The notes below the pieces were generated by a model. That model saw only the letters and a program-made list of their open reading frames with translations. It did not search any database and was not told the DNA's origin. The position numbers and the translations under genes were made by a program. From the NCBI GenBank assembly GCA_012934845.2, contig WNNJ02003121.1:31938-95937 (forward strand): a DNA stretch of 64,000 nt, read 5' to 3'. The stretch comes from Pomphorhynchus laevis. Taxonomy: Eukaryota; Acanthocephala; Palaeacanthocephala; Echinorhynchida; Pomphorhynchidae. Of this stretch, positions 32,151 to 42,422 are shown one piece after another; positions within the stretch are counted from its first letter, which is position 1, and every line of letters starts with the position of its first letter.

Positions 32151-33856
32151 TCTGTCATTAATTAGTATGTAACCTCGATACATTAGTGTACAATAACATT
32201 TGTGACACTAGAAGAATTTGAATTACTTTTTGCATTGATGTTGAACGTAGTGATGGCTTATTATTGTATTTATCCTTGTATAAAAATGTACTTAAAAAAT
32301 GTTTTAAATTTAATTAAAGAATTTGTGATTACTGAATGTTTTACGTAATCGATCACCCTTTATCATCTAATATCCTAAATTATTTTAATTTAAAATAATC
32401 TCTATTTATTTTAAATGGTATTTATTACATTTTATTTCTATCATTCTCCGATTTGTATGCTGTAATTTTAACTTGAACTTTGAATTTTAAATGTTCTGTA
32501 CGTTAGAATTCAGATGTTATGATTTATTTAATATAATTTTATATTATTTACCATTTTCAAAATACACGTAAAACTATAGACACAAAAAAAACTTAAAAAA
32601 CGTTTAAGATTTTATTATCAATATTTCTTCCACCAATTGTGGAATCGTCAGGATAAATTGTAATTTGCTTGAACACTTAAATTATAACATTATTTCACGT
32701 CTATACCAACTTAACTAAATTAAATGTTCTCAAATGACACATGCATATTGTATTTTGTTTAAACATCAAACTGTAAATAGCTGAATTCGCATTAAAAGAA
32801 CTTTCCCTTGTGATCTGAATATCGGCTATTATAAAATAATATGTAAGATCTGTGTGGTTTTCGAAAACTTTGTAATGACAATAGTCGGATAAGCAGAAGT
32901 TCCCAATTTTATAGAATTTTGTTTGTTTAGAATGTTGTAGATATTTCCATTTAACAAATACTTTTGAAAAATTAAACGATGGAGCAATGCTGTGGCCATT
33001 TAGTTAAGCAATTTGCTTTAAATAAATTGAAATAAATAAATAATAAATAAATTTTATTATTCAAATTATAAAATAAAAAATTCAAGTTTTTTGATACGTA
33101 GCCGATTATTGATTACAAAATCAATAATTAAAAAAATATGAAAAAATAATAATTGTAATTGATTAAAAACGAAGAAACAAGTTTATATAATTAATTACAT
33201 AAAATTTAAAGTGCAAAAATTGTCAAAGAATTCCAAGTTGGACAAGCGAAAAAATAAAGGGTTGCTTACTTATAATGCATTCTTGTAATGCATATCCTTC
33301 CCTAGAAAAAAGTATTAACTTGGAAGAAATTCTGAATTGACATCTTGCAGAAATTTGTTTTCCCTAAAAAACAAATTGTAAAGGTATGGATATGTCAAAA
33401 ATTCATGTGCGCTAAAATATCGATTTTTATTTTATTTGAAAAAATATAACTTTAAAATTTGTATAAATTAAATATTTTGTTCATACAATCTTTATTCTTT
33501 TCCTTTACCAAAAGGTTAATTTCAATCTTTACCAGTTTCATATTTTAGAAACTAAAATTTTAATTTTATTGACATTTTCTACATTTTAAGTTTCCGTACT
33601 AATTTCGTATGTACAAATACAATTTCGTACGCTAGACTAAATGTTACTTTAAGATAATTTTGCTTTATTCTTTGAGAGAATACTCTTCAATTTTCTTTTC
33701 ACATTCTGATGTTCAGCAATTACACAATTCAATTGATATTTAATATGGTTCATTTGTTTTTACAACATTTTTGTTTCAGAAATTGCATATGGCGTTTATG
33801 GCTTTCAGGATGTAAATGTTATTTAAACTTGAAATTATATTTACACAAACTACATA
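32151..33856. other. Intergenic spacer
   Basis: AT-rich sequence. No convincing gene, repeat or RNA seen. Confidence 0.6.
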
Positions 33857-34137
33857 ATGTGCAATGAACCATGTAATGAATCAGTCATTACAATGTCAAA
33901 ACAACAAAGCATTCAGGCGTTTTTAAAACTATTTCCATATGATGTTTTGGCAGGATACCGAGCAAAATTTGAAAAAGAATCACTTGAATTGCGTATATTT
34001 TAGTATTATTATTAAAAAACAATTTTAATTATGAATTTTAATTTCAATTCTGAATCTTAATACTGATTTTTGCAGTATTTGATCCAAACTTTCTAATTTC
34101 AGATCAAATACTACGATCCTGTCTGTGCACTAATTAA
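33857..34137 (+). CDS. Possible two-exon small gene, unknown
   Basis: Exon 1, 33857-33992, starts ATG and reads SIQAFLKLFPYDVLAGYR. It meets a donor GTATAT; an 84-bp intron ends in TTTTTGCAG; exon 2, 34076-34137, gives FDPNFLISDQILRS and a stop. The product would be 65 residues with no recognised family. An alternative acceptor at about 34101 opens a different frame to 34348. Evidence is only open reading plus splice consensus. Confidence 0.25.
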
Positions 34138-34429
34138 CCAGGAACATTTTGAAAGAAATATCTGCTTGTTCTATCAAGATATGCATTTTGTATGTTACTG
34201 GGTCGAGTTGTTAAAAGCAATTGATTCAGTCAAGTGGTATTTAGGTGTGGAACTTGAATTCAAATGCTGGCAACTTATCAGGAAACTGACCATATTTCGT
34301 TTGAAGGTGGTAGATAATGTGAGGGGACATTTTGTATCCGTTTGCTAGAGTGATTCAATTTTTTAAACATTAAATTTAATACAATGTATATATAAATTTA
34401 TACATAGTTTGGAATCAAGCTCAGAAGAT

Positions 34430-37030
34430 GGGCAATGTCCTGTCTGTCTTTGGCGGCTTCCAAAAATCAGGCGACGTCGCCTCGCGCAATCGCCGCAATG
34501 ATTCGCTACATGATCCAAGACGATGACCGCTTGTCGCCAGTCGTCAGAATGAGCCTATTTCCTAGCGCCCAAACGAACGACGCTGCGCTCGAGCCCACAG
34601 CACCAAGCGTCTCGATTGCCACCCGTATGAACTCGTAATCGCGGTTATCTATATCTCTGTATTTTAATAGCTTTATTGCCTCTGCGTCACTGTTGACGAC
34701 ACTGCTTCTGTCACAGCTTGAGATTGGTAGGTCGGCGCCAGGGTATTGTGGCATGTAAAGTCTTATATCAGAATATGACCGGATTGCCACGTGAGGAGAG
34801 TCGCCCATCTGGGCGCTTTCCATCGATCCTTGATATGTCAATCAGATGGCATCCAGACGGATGTGTCTGGCCTTTGTGTGATGGCAATCCAACGGGTGCG
34901 TACTTCTGGGACTCACCTCTTCTCCGCAGATGCAAGTAAAGCCTTGTCTTGGGAGAACCCCAAGTTTCAGTCCTACCATCGCTATCGACAGTATTGATCA
35001 TCAAGTCGAGTGCCAACAATTGTGATGACAATGTCACTCGAAATGCGCCAGTCCACTTCGACGACACTACTAACAACCTACTGCGCGTTTCCGGTATATC
35101 GGCGTCCCGTAGTTAACGGTCGTAAATCGCTCTGTGAAATTCCACGGTCCATTGTTTTTGGGTATACGAATCCACTGGAATAGTGATTCTGTACTCAGCA
35201 ACCTAATGGGAGGTAGCATCTTGGTAATCGTCGTTTAGCGAAGTTAAATAAGCAAGGCTATTTCGAAAAAGTCGTCTCCGAATCAATCGTTACCTCCTTT
35301 AACCGAAGAACAATAAGCAGGGATCGCTATCTCTCGAGCTTGGCGGACTTGCAGCCCACCGAGTAAAACTGGCAATGTAGTCTGCCTCCACGATTCATCT
35401 AGAACTTTGTGAAGTCAAGCACAATCCCATATCAGCTCCCAGTTTCTGTATGATAATGACATCAAATATCAACGTGTCGACTGATCTCCGAGTACACAAT
35501 CATCGAGATCGCATAGATTTAAAGACAACATTATCTTGTGAACAATGTCATTGACCGCGAGACAGATCAAGAGTGCGTCCAGCGGTTCGCCTAGATGAAC
35601 TCCTTAGTTGGATGATATAAACTCGTTCCCGAAACCAGATGACTTGATTTGTTGTAGCATAACCACGCAACATAACTTGTAACATAACGAACGGAAGATT
35701 CGCTGGAACGTTTCGCGCAACCCTGTCGAGGACAACATTGCGCTTCACGCTGTTGAACGCGTTTTGGAAGTCCAGCTTCAGCAGTGCGTAGTCGGAACCA
35801 GCCGAATCCCGCAAACACGTTCGCGAAGCTTCAATGGATAGCAGCTTCAATGTCACATAGGACGCCAACTCTCATCTAAACGGGCAGGAGTCTATCCACG
35901 AGAAGTTCCGAGGTGAAACGACATACAAACTTCGTAGCTATGCGTTGGATTGCAAAACCGACTAGGGTCGGACGAACGCCCACGCCCTTCTTCCCGAAAG
36001 CGAGCAGCCTGGCACAACACACTATCGGAGCTACACTATCAGGTACCCTGCCGGACAGAAGCAACGACAACATGAGTAGTAGTGATTTTGTGAGGTTATC
36101 TGCTGCGGCTTCAGAGGAATAACCCAGAGATTCCACAGATGGGACAGGCCTAAAAGCCATCAGGTCCCTTGCCGAAAAAGATTGAAAAGACCATAAAACT
36201 GCGTGAAGCGAATCAACTGATACTGCCGATATAGCAACGTCTATCCTTGATAATGGAGGATTTTGTGAGTGGAAGCACCGTGTTGGATGAAGCTGCTGCA
36301 TCCAACATGGTTGCATTGGATTTAGCTGTAATTGTGTCGCATGGCAGAAGATTGGCGTATGTATACAATGTCCTTAGCGCCCGCTTAACGTCAATAACCT
36401 CAATATTTTCCACTACCTTTCGACGAATTTGAGCCTCTTGATCATTTTGATTTCGCCATTCGATCGATTGTCTGATCTTGGGCGTGGTTGTTGGCAGGTG
36501 GTAGCCAGAGCAAGACTCCCGAAGCATTGTAGTGAGCAATGGCGCTTTATGCGTTGAACCCAATTTTTTTGGCATTTAAAGCGTTACCTTGGGGAAGCAT
36601 ATCATTAGCTACCAGGTCACCTTTTTGTCAGGATGAGACACAACTGCATCCACAAGTTCAGCCATTTTTGCTGATACATATGGCCTCGCATCACGTAGAA
36701 TGCGACCAATCGTTCGGACGTTATAAGCTAGCAGCGACATATCGAGAGGGAGTGGCGCGTGCGCGCTCACTGAACCGGGTGCCTTGTAGGTCATCGTTGT
36801 CTGGATTGACCGATTAGACCAAAGGCAGTGGTGGATGTCCCAAACCAGGACACCCTATGCCTAGTTCGTGTTTCCTCAGCAGGATACTGGATGTACTGAT
36901 GAAGTTGCGAAAGTAGACAGGGCAGCGTTCTCTCATTTTGTTATAGTCGGAGTTGTTCTTACCAGTACGTCTGACATCCTCATTATCAGGCTCGTTTTCA
37001 TATGGCAGTGGTGTCGTTGAATTATTCATT
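34430..37030 (-). mobile_element. LINE C: non-LTR retrotransposon with C2H2-like N-terminus
   Basis: Minus-strand element in many broken frames. From the 5' end: a start at 37029 with a C2H2-like finger (CPVYFRNFISTSSILLRKHE); a pre-RT part (about 36575-36213); RT start (RPTLVGFAIQRIATKFVCR, about 35985-35925); motif A (ALLKLDFQNAFNSVKRN, about 35790-35740); a domain with SRIDGKRPDG (about 34850); and a C-terminal VAIETLGAVGSSAASFVWALG (about 34620-34550). The order and motifs match a widespread group of non-LTR RT proteins that I cannot place with certainty (Utopia- or R2-like). Base composition is less AT-rich than its surroundings. Confidence 0.7.
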
Positions 37031-38044
37031 GTAACAACTTCTCAAATTGAAATTTGATAATAAGTCGTTATAATAAGACGCTTGTAAGTATTTATATGTT
37101 CAAAATTGTCTTCTTTGGCAATCGATAGTCTTTGTTGTATAACTGTATGCATAATATCTCTAATGTAAAAATAAAAATCAATATATATGAGTGTGAAATA
37201 CTTAATTGATAATAATTGTATTTTTTATCAATCTTTTATTTATTTTTATTTCTACGTTTTGATAATAAATTGTGAATAATCTTTAAGATATACACACGAT
37301 TGTAGACAAATAATTGTAAAATTTAACGGACTTTATTTATCACAATGGATAATTTTATCCCAATAGGCTGACTTTATACTTTATATAGTTATTTTCATAT
37401 TTAGCAATGACAATTAGGCAGGATTCGTCGTAGGCAAAGTTTTGACTATCGTCTTTTTACATCTCCCTAAACATCATGATTTACTAAAATTAATTTAGTC
37501 ACTCGTGTCATAGCTGAAAGTTTATGTGAAACGAGCAGGTGCGTGAATCCCAGTTTGAAATTGGCGTATATAATAAGCTGGGATTTAGTTGAAATAGTCC
37601 TAGTAAATATTGTCTGTAAAGATCACTAAACGATTAATTTACAATAAAAATCAAACATTCCAATGGCTGAGCGGAAAGTTTCGATGAAACGAACGAGTGC
37701 GTTAATCTCACTTTGAAATTGATGGCTATAATAAGCTGGGACTTTATAGACTTCAAAGTCTATAAACGATTTAATTGTGTAATAATATGAAGATTAAAAG
37801 TCACTTGATTGTTTTTGCAAATTTGAAAAATGTGTCATATCCACAAAGCACTCAATGTATATACTAAGTAAATGTTTAATCAAATTGTGTAAGTTCAAGA
37901 ATATTTTCTTTAGAAATAAAAATACAATTTATTGAATCGTTATTTAATGCTTTAGATGTCATAATAAATATGTGAACAGATAATTGCAATTAAGCTGATC
38001 ACACGAAACGTTTTTAGATAAATTTGCGATTACCCGCTTGACTG
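37031..38044. other. Spacer with a 153-bp tandem pair
   Basis: AT-rich flank between LINE C and the FITM2-like gene. The only structured part is the repeat pair at 37505-37780. Confidence 0.6.
37505..37780 (+). repeat. Tandem pair of 153-bp tRNA-like repeats
   Basis: Two related units offset by 153 bp (TAGCTGA at 37511, TGGCTGA at 37664). Unit 2 has TGGCTGAGCGG, a strong tRNA-type A box; unit 1 has a decayed version. Both share AAACGA, TTTGAAATTG and ATAATAAGCTGGGA in order. A B-box-like GTGAATCCC (unit 1) lies about 40 bp downstream. Probably a tRNA-derived SINE pair; no intact cloverleaf is seen. Confidence 0.5.
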
Positions 38045-38926
38045 ATGGCGACAGCAAATCGTAGAGACAAATCTATCGACTATGATGCTGGATTTATAAA
38101 AATTTCTTCAGCTATTGCAATGTTTATCTGTAAAAAGCTTATATTTCCGGGAGTCCGCGTCAAGCTGCAACTATATGGATTTTTAATTATATGTCTTTCA
38201 ATAATTCGGGCTTTAGATATGGCTCCGATCTCGAGTTTCTTTTCTAACAGACGAAATTTTCTAAATCTAATATTTGTGAAATTTGGATGGGGCTGGATGC
38301 TTACATTGTGTATGCCGTTTGTTCTTCTCACGCACAGTTGCGACCAAAATGGAAGTCGTTTTAATATTTATAATATAATGTTGCCTACTTTTAGACTTGT
38401 CATTGCAACGTTCATATGGAAACTTGTTACTGGATTTTTTACTTACTTTGAAGTTATTTTCGGTGCCAGATGTATTTTAAACAGGAATTACCTAGTAGCA
38501 AACAATAAATTTGAATGTAAACAGCACGGCGGCTATTGGATGCCATTTATTGACCTGTCTGGTCACATTTTCCTATTATCATACACTTGTTTTATTATGA
38601 GCGAAGAGGCAATCGCTATTGATCGATGGCTGACTCTTGGAACGGCTCTTGGAAAGCAATACGAACAACATGAGCTTGGAGATCATAACAACAACTCAGA
38701 TCGTATAAATACTTATAAATCTCTTAATCCTTATGTTAGGTTTTTCTATTTTTCTCAGGCCGTCTTAATGCTAATATACGAAGTCATGTTGGTATCAACT
38801 TCCTTGTATTTTCATAATCTCTTTCACAAATTAATTGCCTATGTTATTAGTGTTGGTGCCTGGTACGTAACATACAACATTTACTTTCAAAGCAAGATTC
38901 TAATTTCGCCAGGATCCCCAAGATAA
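38045..38926 (+). CDS. FITM2: FITM2-like ER acyl-CoA diphosphatase (fat storage-inducing transmembrane protein)
   Basis: A 293-codon intronless gene, close to the 262 residues of human FITM2. Several hydrophobic segments are visible (about 40-58, 75-97, 113-137, 175-187, 232-256, 262-280). Family signatures: SNRRNFLNLIFVKFGWGW (67-84; human SNKRNVLNVYFVKVAWAW), GGYWMPFIDLSGHIFLL (162-178) and SLYFHNLFHKLI (253-264). The two histidines H174 and H257 match the catalytic pair of the lipid-phosphatase-like FIT fold. FIT proteins act in the endoplasmic reticulum on acyl-CoA and are needed for lipid-droplet budding and ER balance. AATAAA occurs 54 nt after the stop. Function is inferred by homology. 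Confidence 0.92.
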   Translation: MATANRRDKSIDYDAGFIKISSAIAMFICKKLIFPGVRVKLQLYGFLIICLSIIRALDMAPISSFFSNRRNFLNLIFVKFGWGWMLTLCMPFVLLTHSCDQNGSRFNIYNIMLPTFRLVIATFIWKLVTGFFTYFEVIFGARCILNRNYLVANNKFECKQHGGYWMPFIDLSGHIFLLSYTCFIMSEEAIAIDRWLTLGTALGKQYEQHELGDHNNNSDRINTYKSLNPYVRFFYFSQAVLMLIYEVMLVSTSLYFHNLFHKLIAYVISVGAWYVTYNIYFQSKILISPGSPR

Positions 38927-39960
38927 GGATCGTTCTAAGACAAGGAATTGCTCTAACATGATATTTTGTCAATATGTCTAATAAATAAGTATATATTGTT
39001 TCTTAACAGACGTTGAATCAGTATTAAATCTTAATTTGTTTAATTCAATTGATATTTATAAAATTAAGAAACCTACGATTTATCTTCATATATAATAAAT
39101 TGGTTTTATATCTATATCTTTGAATATTTTTTTATATTCCCAATTACTAAATTTATGCCATCTTCAAACTATTTTTAGTATTTAACGTATTTTATTTTGT
39201 ATCTATATTTTTAAATATTTAAATATATTTATAGTTATTTAATTTATATAATCTTTAAACTATTTTAAATTGAACTTTAAACATCCTTCTCACTAAACAA
39301 TATAAGATTCTTGAAGAGCAAAGCGATAATATTCTGCTGATTGCGTTTGCATCAGCGATAAACGAAAACGCATTATTAAGCAAATCTAATTGCAACCCGT
39401 TTATGATTTCTAATCTTATTTTCAAACATACATCCAGCGAGAACCACATTTTCCCTCACTGTCAAAGTTGTCACTAATGGGAACAACGGGGGTCAACGTG
39501 CAAGTTGGCGAAAATATGTCCGACATGCAACGACATCAGCTCACATTCAGAGAAAGCCTTTCCAGTCTTCACACGCACTGGTCCCAACTGCCATTTAAGC
39601 CATCCGGTTTGGTCCAGGAAATTAAAAACTTGGAAAGCTTAATAGAATCAGCTATTCGTTAGCTCCTCAACTCGCTTTTACATGTCCTGCATCGAATTCA
39701 TCGGTTGACAAGACATCAAACAATAGATTTTCTTCCATAAACATTCACCAACCAAACATCAAGTTACAAAAGAAAGGAAACCGTTGGGTGAACAAGGATA
39801 TTAAAGATGACCTAACAGTACTTCTAGCGAGGGAAATGATAAGAACTCTTTAGCTCTATCCAATCCTAACATTGCTGGATGGGAATACGCAGGCTGTTGG
39901 CTTCGGTAGTGGGAAGAACATCCTTCTCACAGTGGATGCGGCTAGTCGGCCTGTCCTTCC
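38927..39960. other. Spacer, with unexplained open frame at 39468-39662
   Basis: AT-rich to about 39430. A 64-codon frame at 39468-39662 (FRESLSSLHTHWSQLPFKPSG) has richer composition and precedes LINE B sequence; it may be a remnant of ORF1, but I could not match it to the other copies. Confidence 0.4.
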
Positions 39961-39969
39961 CACCTGTAA

Positions 39970-40715
39970 GCCAACTAACGGGAAGTAGTCAAGATCCTTT
40001 TTTGACTGAACATCCTTCAGTGGAATTCGGAAGATGCTTCAGCATTTTGTCTTTTATCTGGTCAAGATGTGAATTTAATGGTCGTTCAGAAGACTAATCT
40101 ATCTGGTCACCTCAGGACATTACTTGATTTATACCAATACATATAACCTCCCATTATACTCCTTACAAAATCCCTTCATTCTCCTCTTCATCTCAGTCTT
40201 TTAATCTTAGTGAAAATACACTTAAGATCATCAATCATACTTAACTATTCTTCTCCAGCCCTTCCTTGTTTAGAGATAACACTTTGCAAGGAAGGTAAAC
40301 GTATAAGCATAGCGAACATCCATATTCGACAATGGAAGATTCACAAAAATCGTGATATCCAGGATCGTCTATTAGGTAGCAGTTATGATCTATTCATCTG
40401 TGACTTCAACGACCGAACTGGTCGTTGGATTAAAGTCGCACTTCGCATAGTCAGGAATTAATATTTCAAACATACACAACTGTTCCGACCTTTCATTGCA
40501 CATCTACAAATTCAATTTGAGATATTCTACTGCTTCATGAGCAATAGCGGCTTAAGCCCGTCTGGATTGAGCAATCGCGTCAACCATTGTCCACCTCGAA
40601 CGACCTTTTTCGTTAACGGTTAGTGAAAGATGCATTTCTACGGAGGAGGTTTCACTTTGATCCAATCAAGATGGTCCTCTTTCAAGCAGCTATCGGACTC
40701 TTCCATGTTACATGG
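39970..40715 (+). mobile_element. LINE B fragment, endonuclease
   Basis: Begins with the ORF2 start region (TGAACATCCTTCAGTGGAAT near 40008), includes CDFNDRTGRW (about 40400-40430), and continues to the sequence after the endonuclease seen also at 500-660 (GGAGGTTTCACTTTGATC). Broken. No RT follows. Confidence 0.8.
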
Positions 40716-40870
40716 ACGTTAAAAAAAGTCTTTGTTATTAAAACTCTTACAGTTAAAATTCATTAAAAAAGTTTGGGATATAATATCTAAAAAATAATAT
40801 AATACCTAAAATATAATACCTAAAAATATAATACCTAAAAAAAATTTTGGTTTCTTATAAACATACATTC

Positions 40871-41050
40871 CAGATTATTCCTGTCAGTTCCAGATTATTC
40901 CTGTCAGTTCCAGATTATTCCTGTCAGTTCCAGATTATTCCTGTCAGTTCCAGATTATTCCTGTCAGTTCCAGATTATTCCTGTCAGTTCCAGATTATTC
41001 CTGTCAGTTCCAGATTATTCCTGTCAGTTCCAGATTATTCCTGTCAGTTC
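40871..41050. repeat. Minisatellite, 9 x 20 bp, at the LINE A copy 1 5' end
   Basis: Nine identical units of CAGATTATTCCTGTCAGTTC. It ends 46 bp before the ORF1 start codon of LINE A copy 1 and is probably its 5' UTR. Confidence 0.95.
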
Positions 41051-41096
41051 CGCTCGCTACGCTCGCGGATTGAGCTCAATCTATCGATAAAAGGTC

Positions 41097-42422
41097 ATGC
41101 CTAAAAAAGCGCGATCTCAGATCCCTGTTCCTGATCAACAATCTTCCACATCTAAATGCAATGATGGTTATACCAGCTTTGAAGTTGGATGCGATTCCAA
41201 AGATTGCGATGTATGGACACTTGTTCGTGTTAAAATATCCGACCACTCGGTGTATAAACGTAAACATTTCACTTGCGGTTTTTGTACATCAGTACGACTA
41301 CTACAGTTATCCTGCTCATCTACTCCTGTATCACACACTACCACTCAGACCAATGCTGTTTTAGATGTTTCCCTCGCATCAACACCTGACTTCGCATCAT
41401 ATAATCCCATTATTGAACCTACTCTCTCACACACTCCTCGTTCAACTACGTACCAAACTTCCATTAATCTTTCTCATTCTAACAATGCTAACGGCAAAGC
41501 TTTTCATCTCGTACCTCCTCTTTCCTATTCCTCCCCCAATCTAAATAAATCTCAAACTTCTTTATTCTCCTCACGAACTCCTTACTCGACCCCCCCTGTA
41601 TCACCTCTCAATAATTTACACCCTTCCATCAAAATCATTTCCAGTAACATTTCCGATCAACTAATTCAACACTCCATTCCTGTCACTCATGCCCCAACCT
41701 ATTTTAATTCTCCTTACTCTACCTCCCACGTAACACTTCCCAATAAGTTACATCCTTCATTTAAAATCATATCCAGTCACATCTCTGATCAACCGATTCA
41801 ACACCCCGCTCCTGTCACACTTGCTCCAACCAATATTAATTCTTTATCAAGCACCCCTGTCATTTCCACTTCTATCTGCTCATCTACCTCGACTCCAACC
41901 AGCTCTGTCCGTCCACCACTTCCACGAAATCGTTTTCCTTCGCGCGATCGCTGTATAATCATATCAAACTTAAAGCTTTCCGAATCTGCTTCTCCACAAT
42001 CTCGCCTCGATGATGATGTATCTGCTTTCAGGTCTATCCTAGCAACCATTCTTCCTGATGATAACCCATCACTCTTCAATAATATCGCTCCTGTATCCTT
42101 TATTCGTTTAAACAAATCCACTAAATCAAATCATCTCAGTCCTCCACTCTTAAAAATCGTTTTCCGACATAGTTCACATGCCTCTTCGGTACTCTCCCAA
42201 CGTTTTAAACTTCTTACCACTTCATCTACTTGCCGTATCTTTCCTGACCGCTCCCCTTCTGATATTGCCCAGCTCAATTTAGCTCGCATTGAAAAACATC
42301 GACGTGAAACAAACGGCGAGTCATCCTTATCTATACGTAAAATCAACGGAAATTTTCACGTTCTTCACACAAGGCCAAAAATTCGATGGCGTCCCATCTC
42401 TCCCCCTTGTCTTCTTCGCTAG
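41097..42422 (+). CDS. LINE A copy 1 ORF1 protein
   Basis: A 441-codon intact frame. Near the N-terminus is C-x5-C-x2-W ... F-x-CGFC (CDSKDCDVWT about residues 32-41; FTCGFC about 58-63), four cysteines that could bind zinc, as in PHD-like ORF1 fingers of CR1-type elements. The middle (about 80-290) is Ser/Thr/Pro-rich low complexity. The C-terminal third (RDRCIIISNL onward, through ARIEKHRRETNGESSLSI) is conserved among all three copies and may bind RNA. It ends with TAG at 42420-42422, 37 nt inside ORF2. Confidence 0.85.
   Translation: MPKKARSQIPVPDQQSSTSKCNDGYTSFEVGCDSKDCDVWTLVRVKISDHSVYKRKHFTCGFCTSVRLLQLSCSSTPVSHTTTQTNAVLDVSLASTPDFASYNPIIEPTLSHTPRSTTYQTSINLSHSNNANGKAFHLVPPLSYSSPNLNKSQTSLFSSRTPYSTPPVSPLNNLHPSIKIISSNISDQLIQHSIPVTHAPTYFNSPYSTSHVTLPNKLHPSFKIISSHISDQPIQHPAPVTLAPTNINSLSSTPVISTSICSSTSTPTSSVRPPLPRNRFPSRDRCIIISNLKLSESASPQSRLDDDVSAFRSILATILPDDNPSLFNNIAPVSFIRLNKSTKSNHLSPPLLKIVFRHSSHASSVLSQRFKLLTTSSTCRIFPDRSPSDIAQLNLARIEKHRRETNGESSLSIRKINGNFHVLHTRPKIRWRPISPPCLLR

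Noticed and set aside
35548-36575. Overlapping plus-strand frames in the LINE C region
   Set aside because: They are antisense shadows of the minus-strand RT, whose motifs account for the coding signal.
40871-41050. CRISPR-like array
   Set aside because: Units are contiguous 20-bp repeats with no spacers, in a eukaryotic LINE 5' region.
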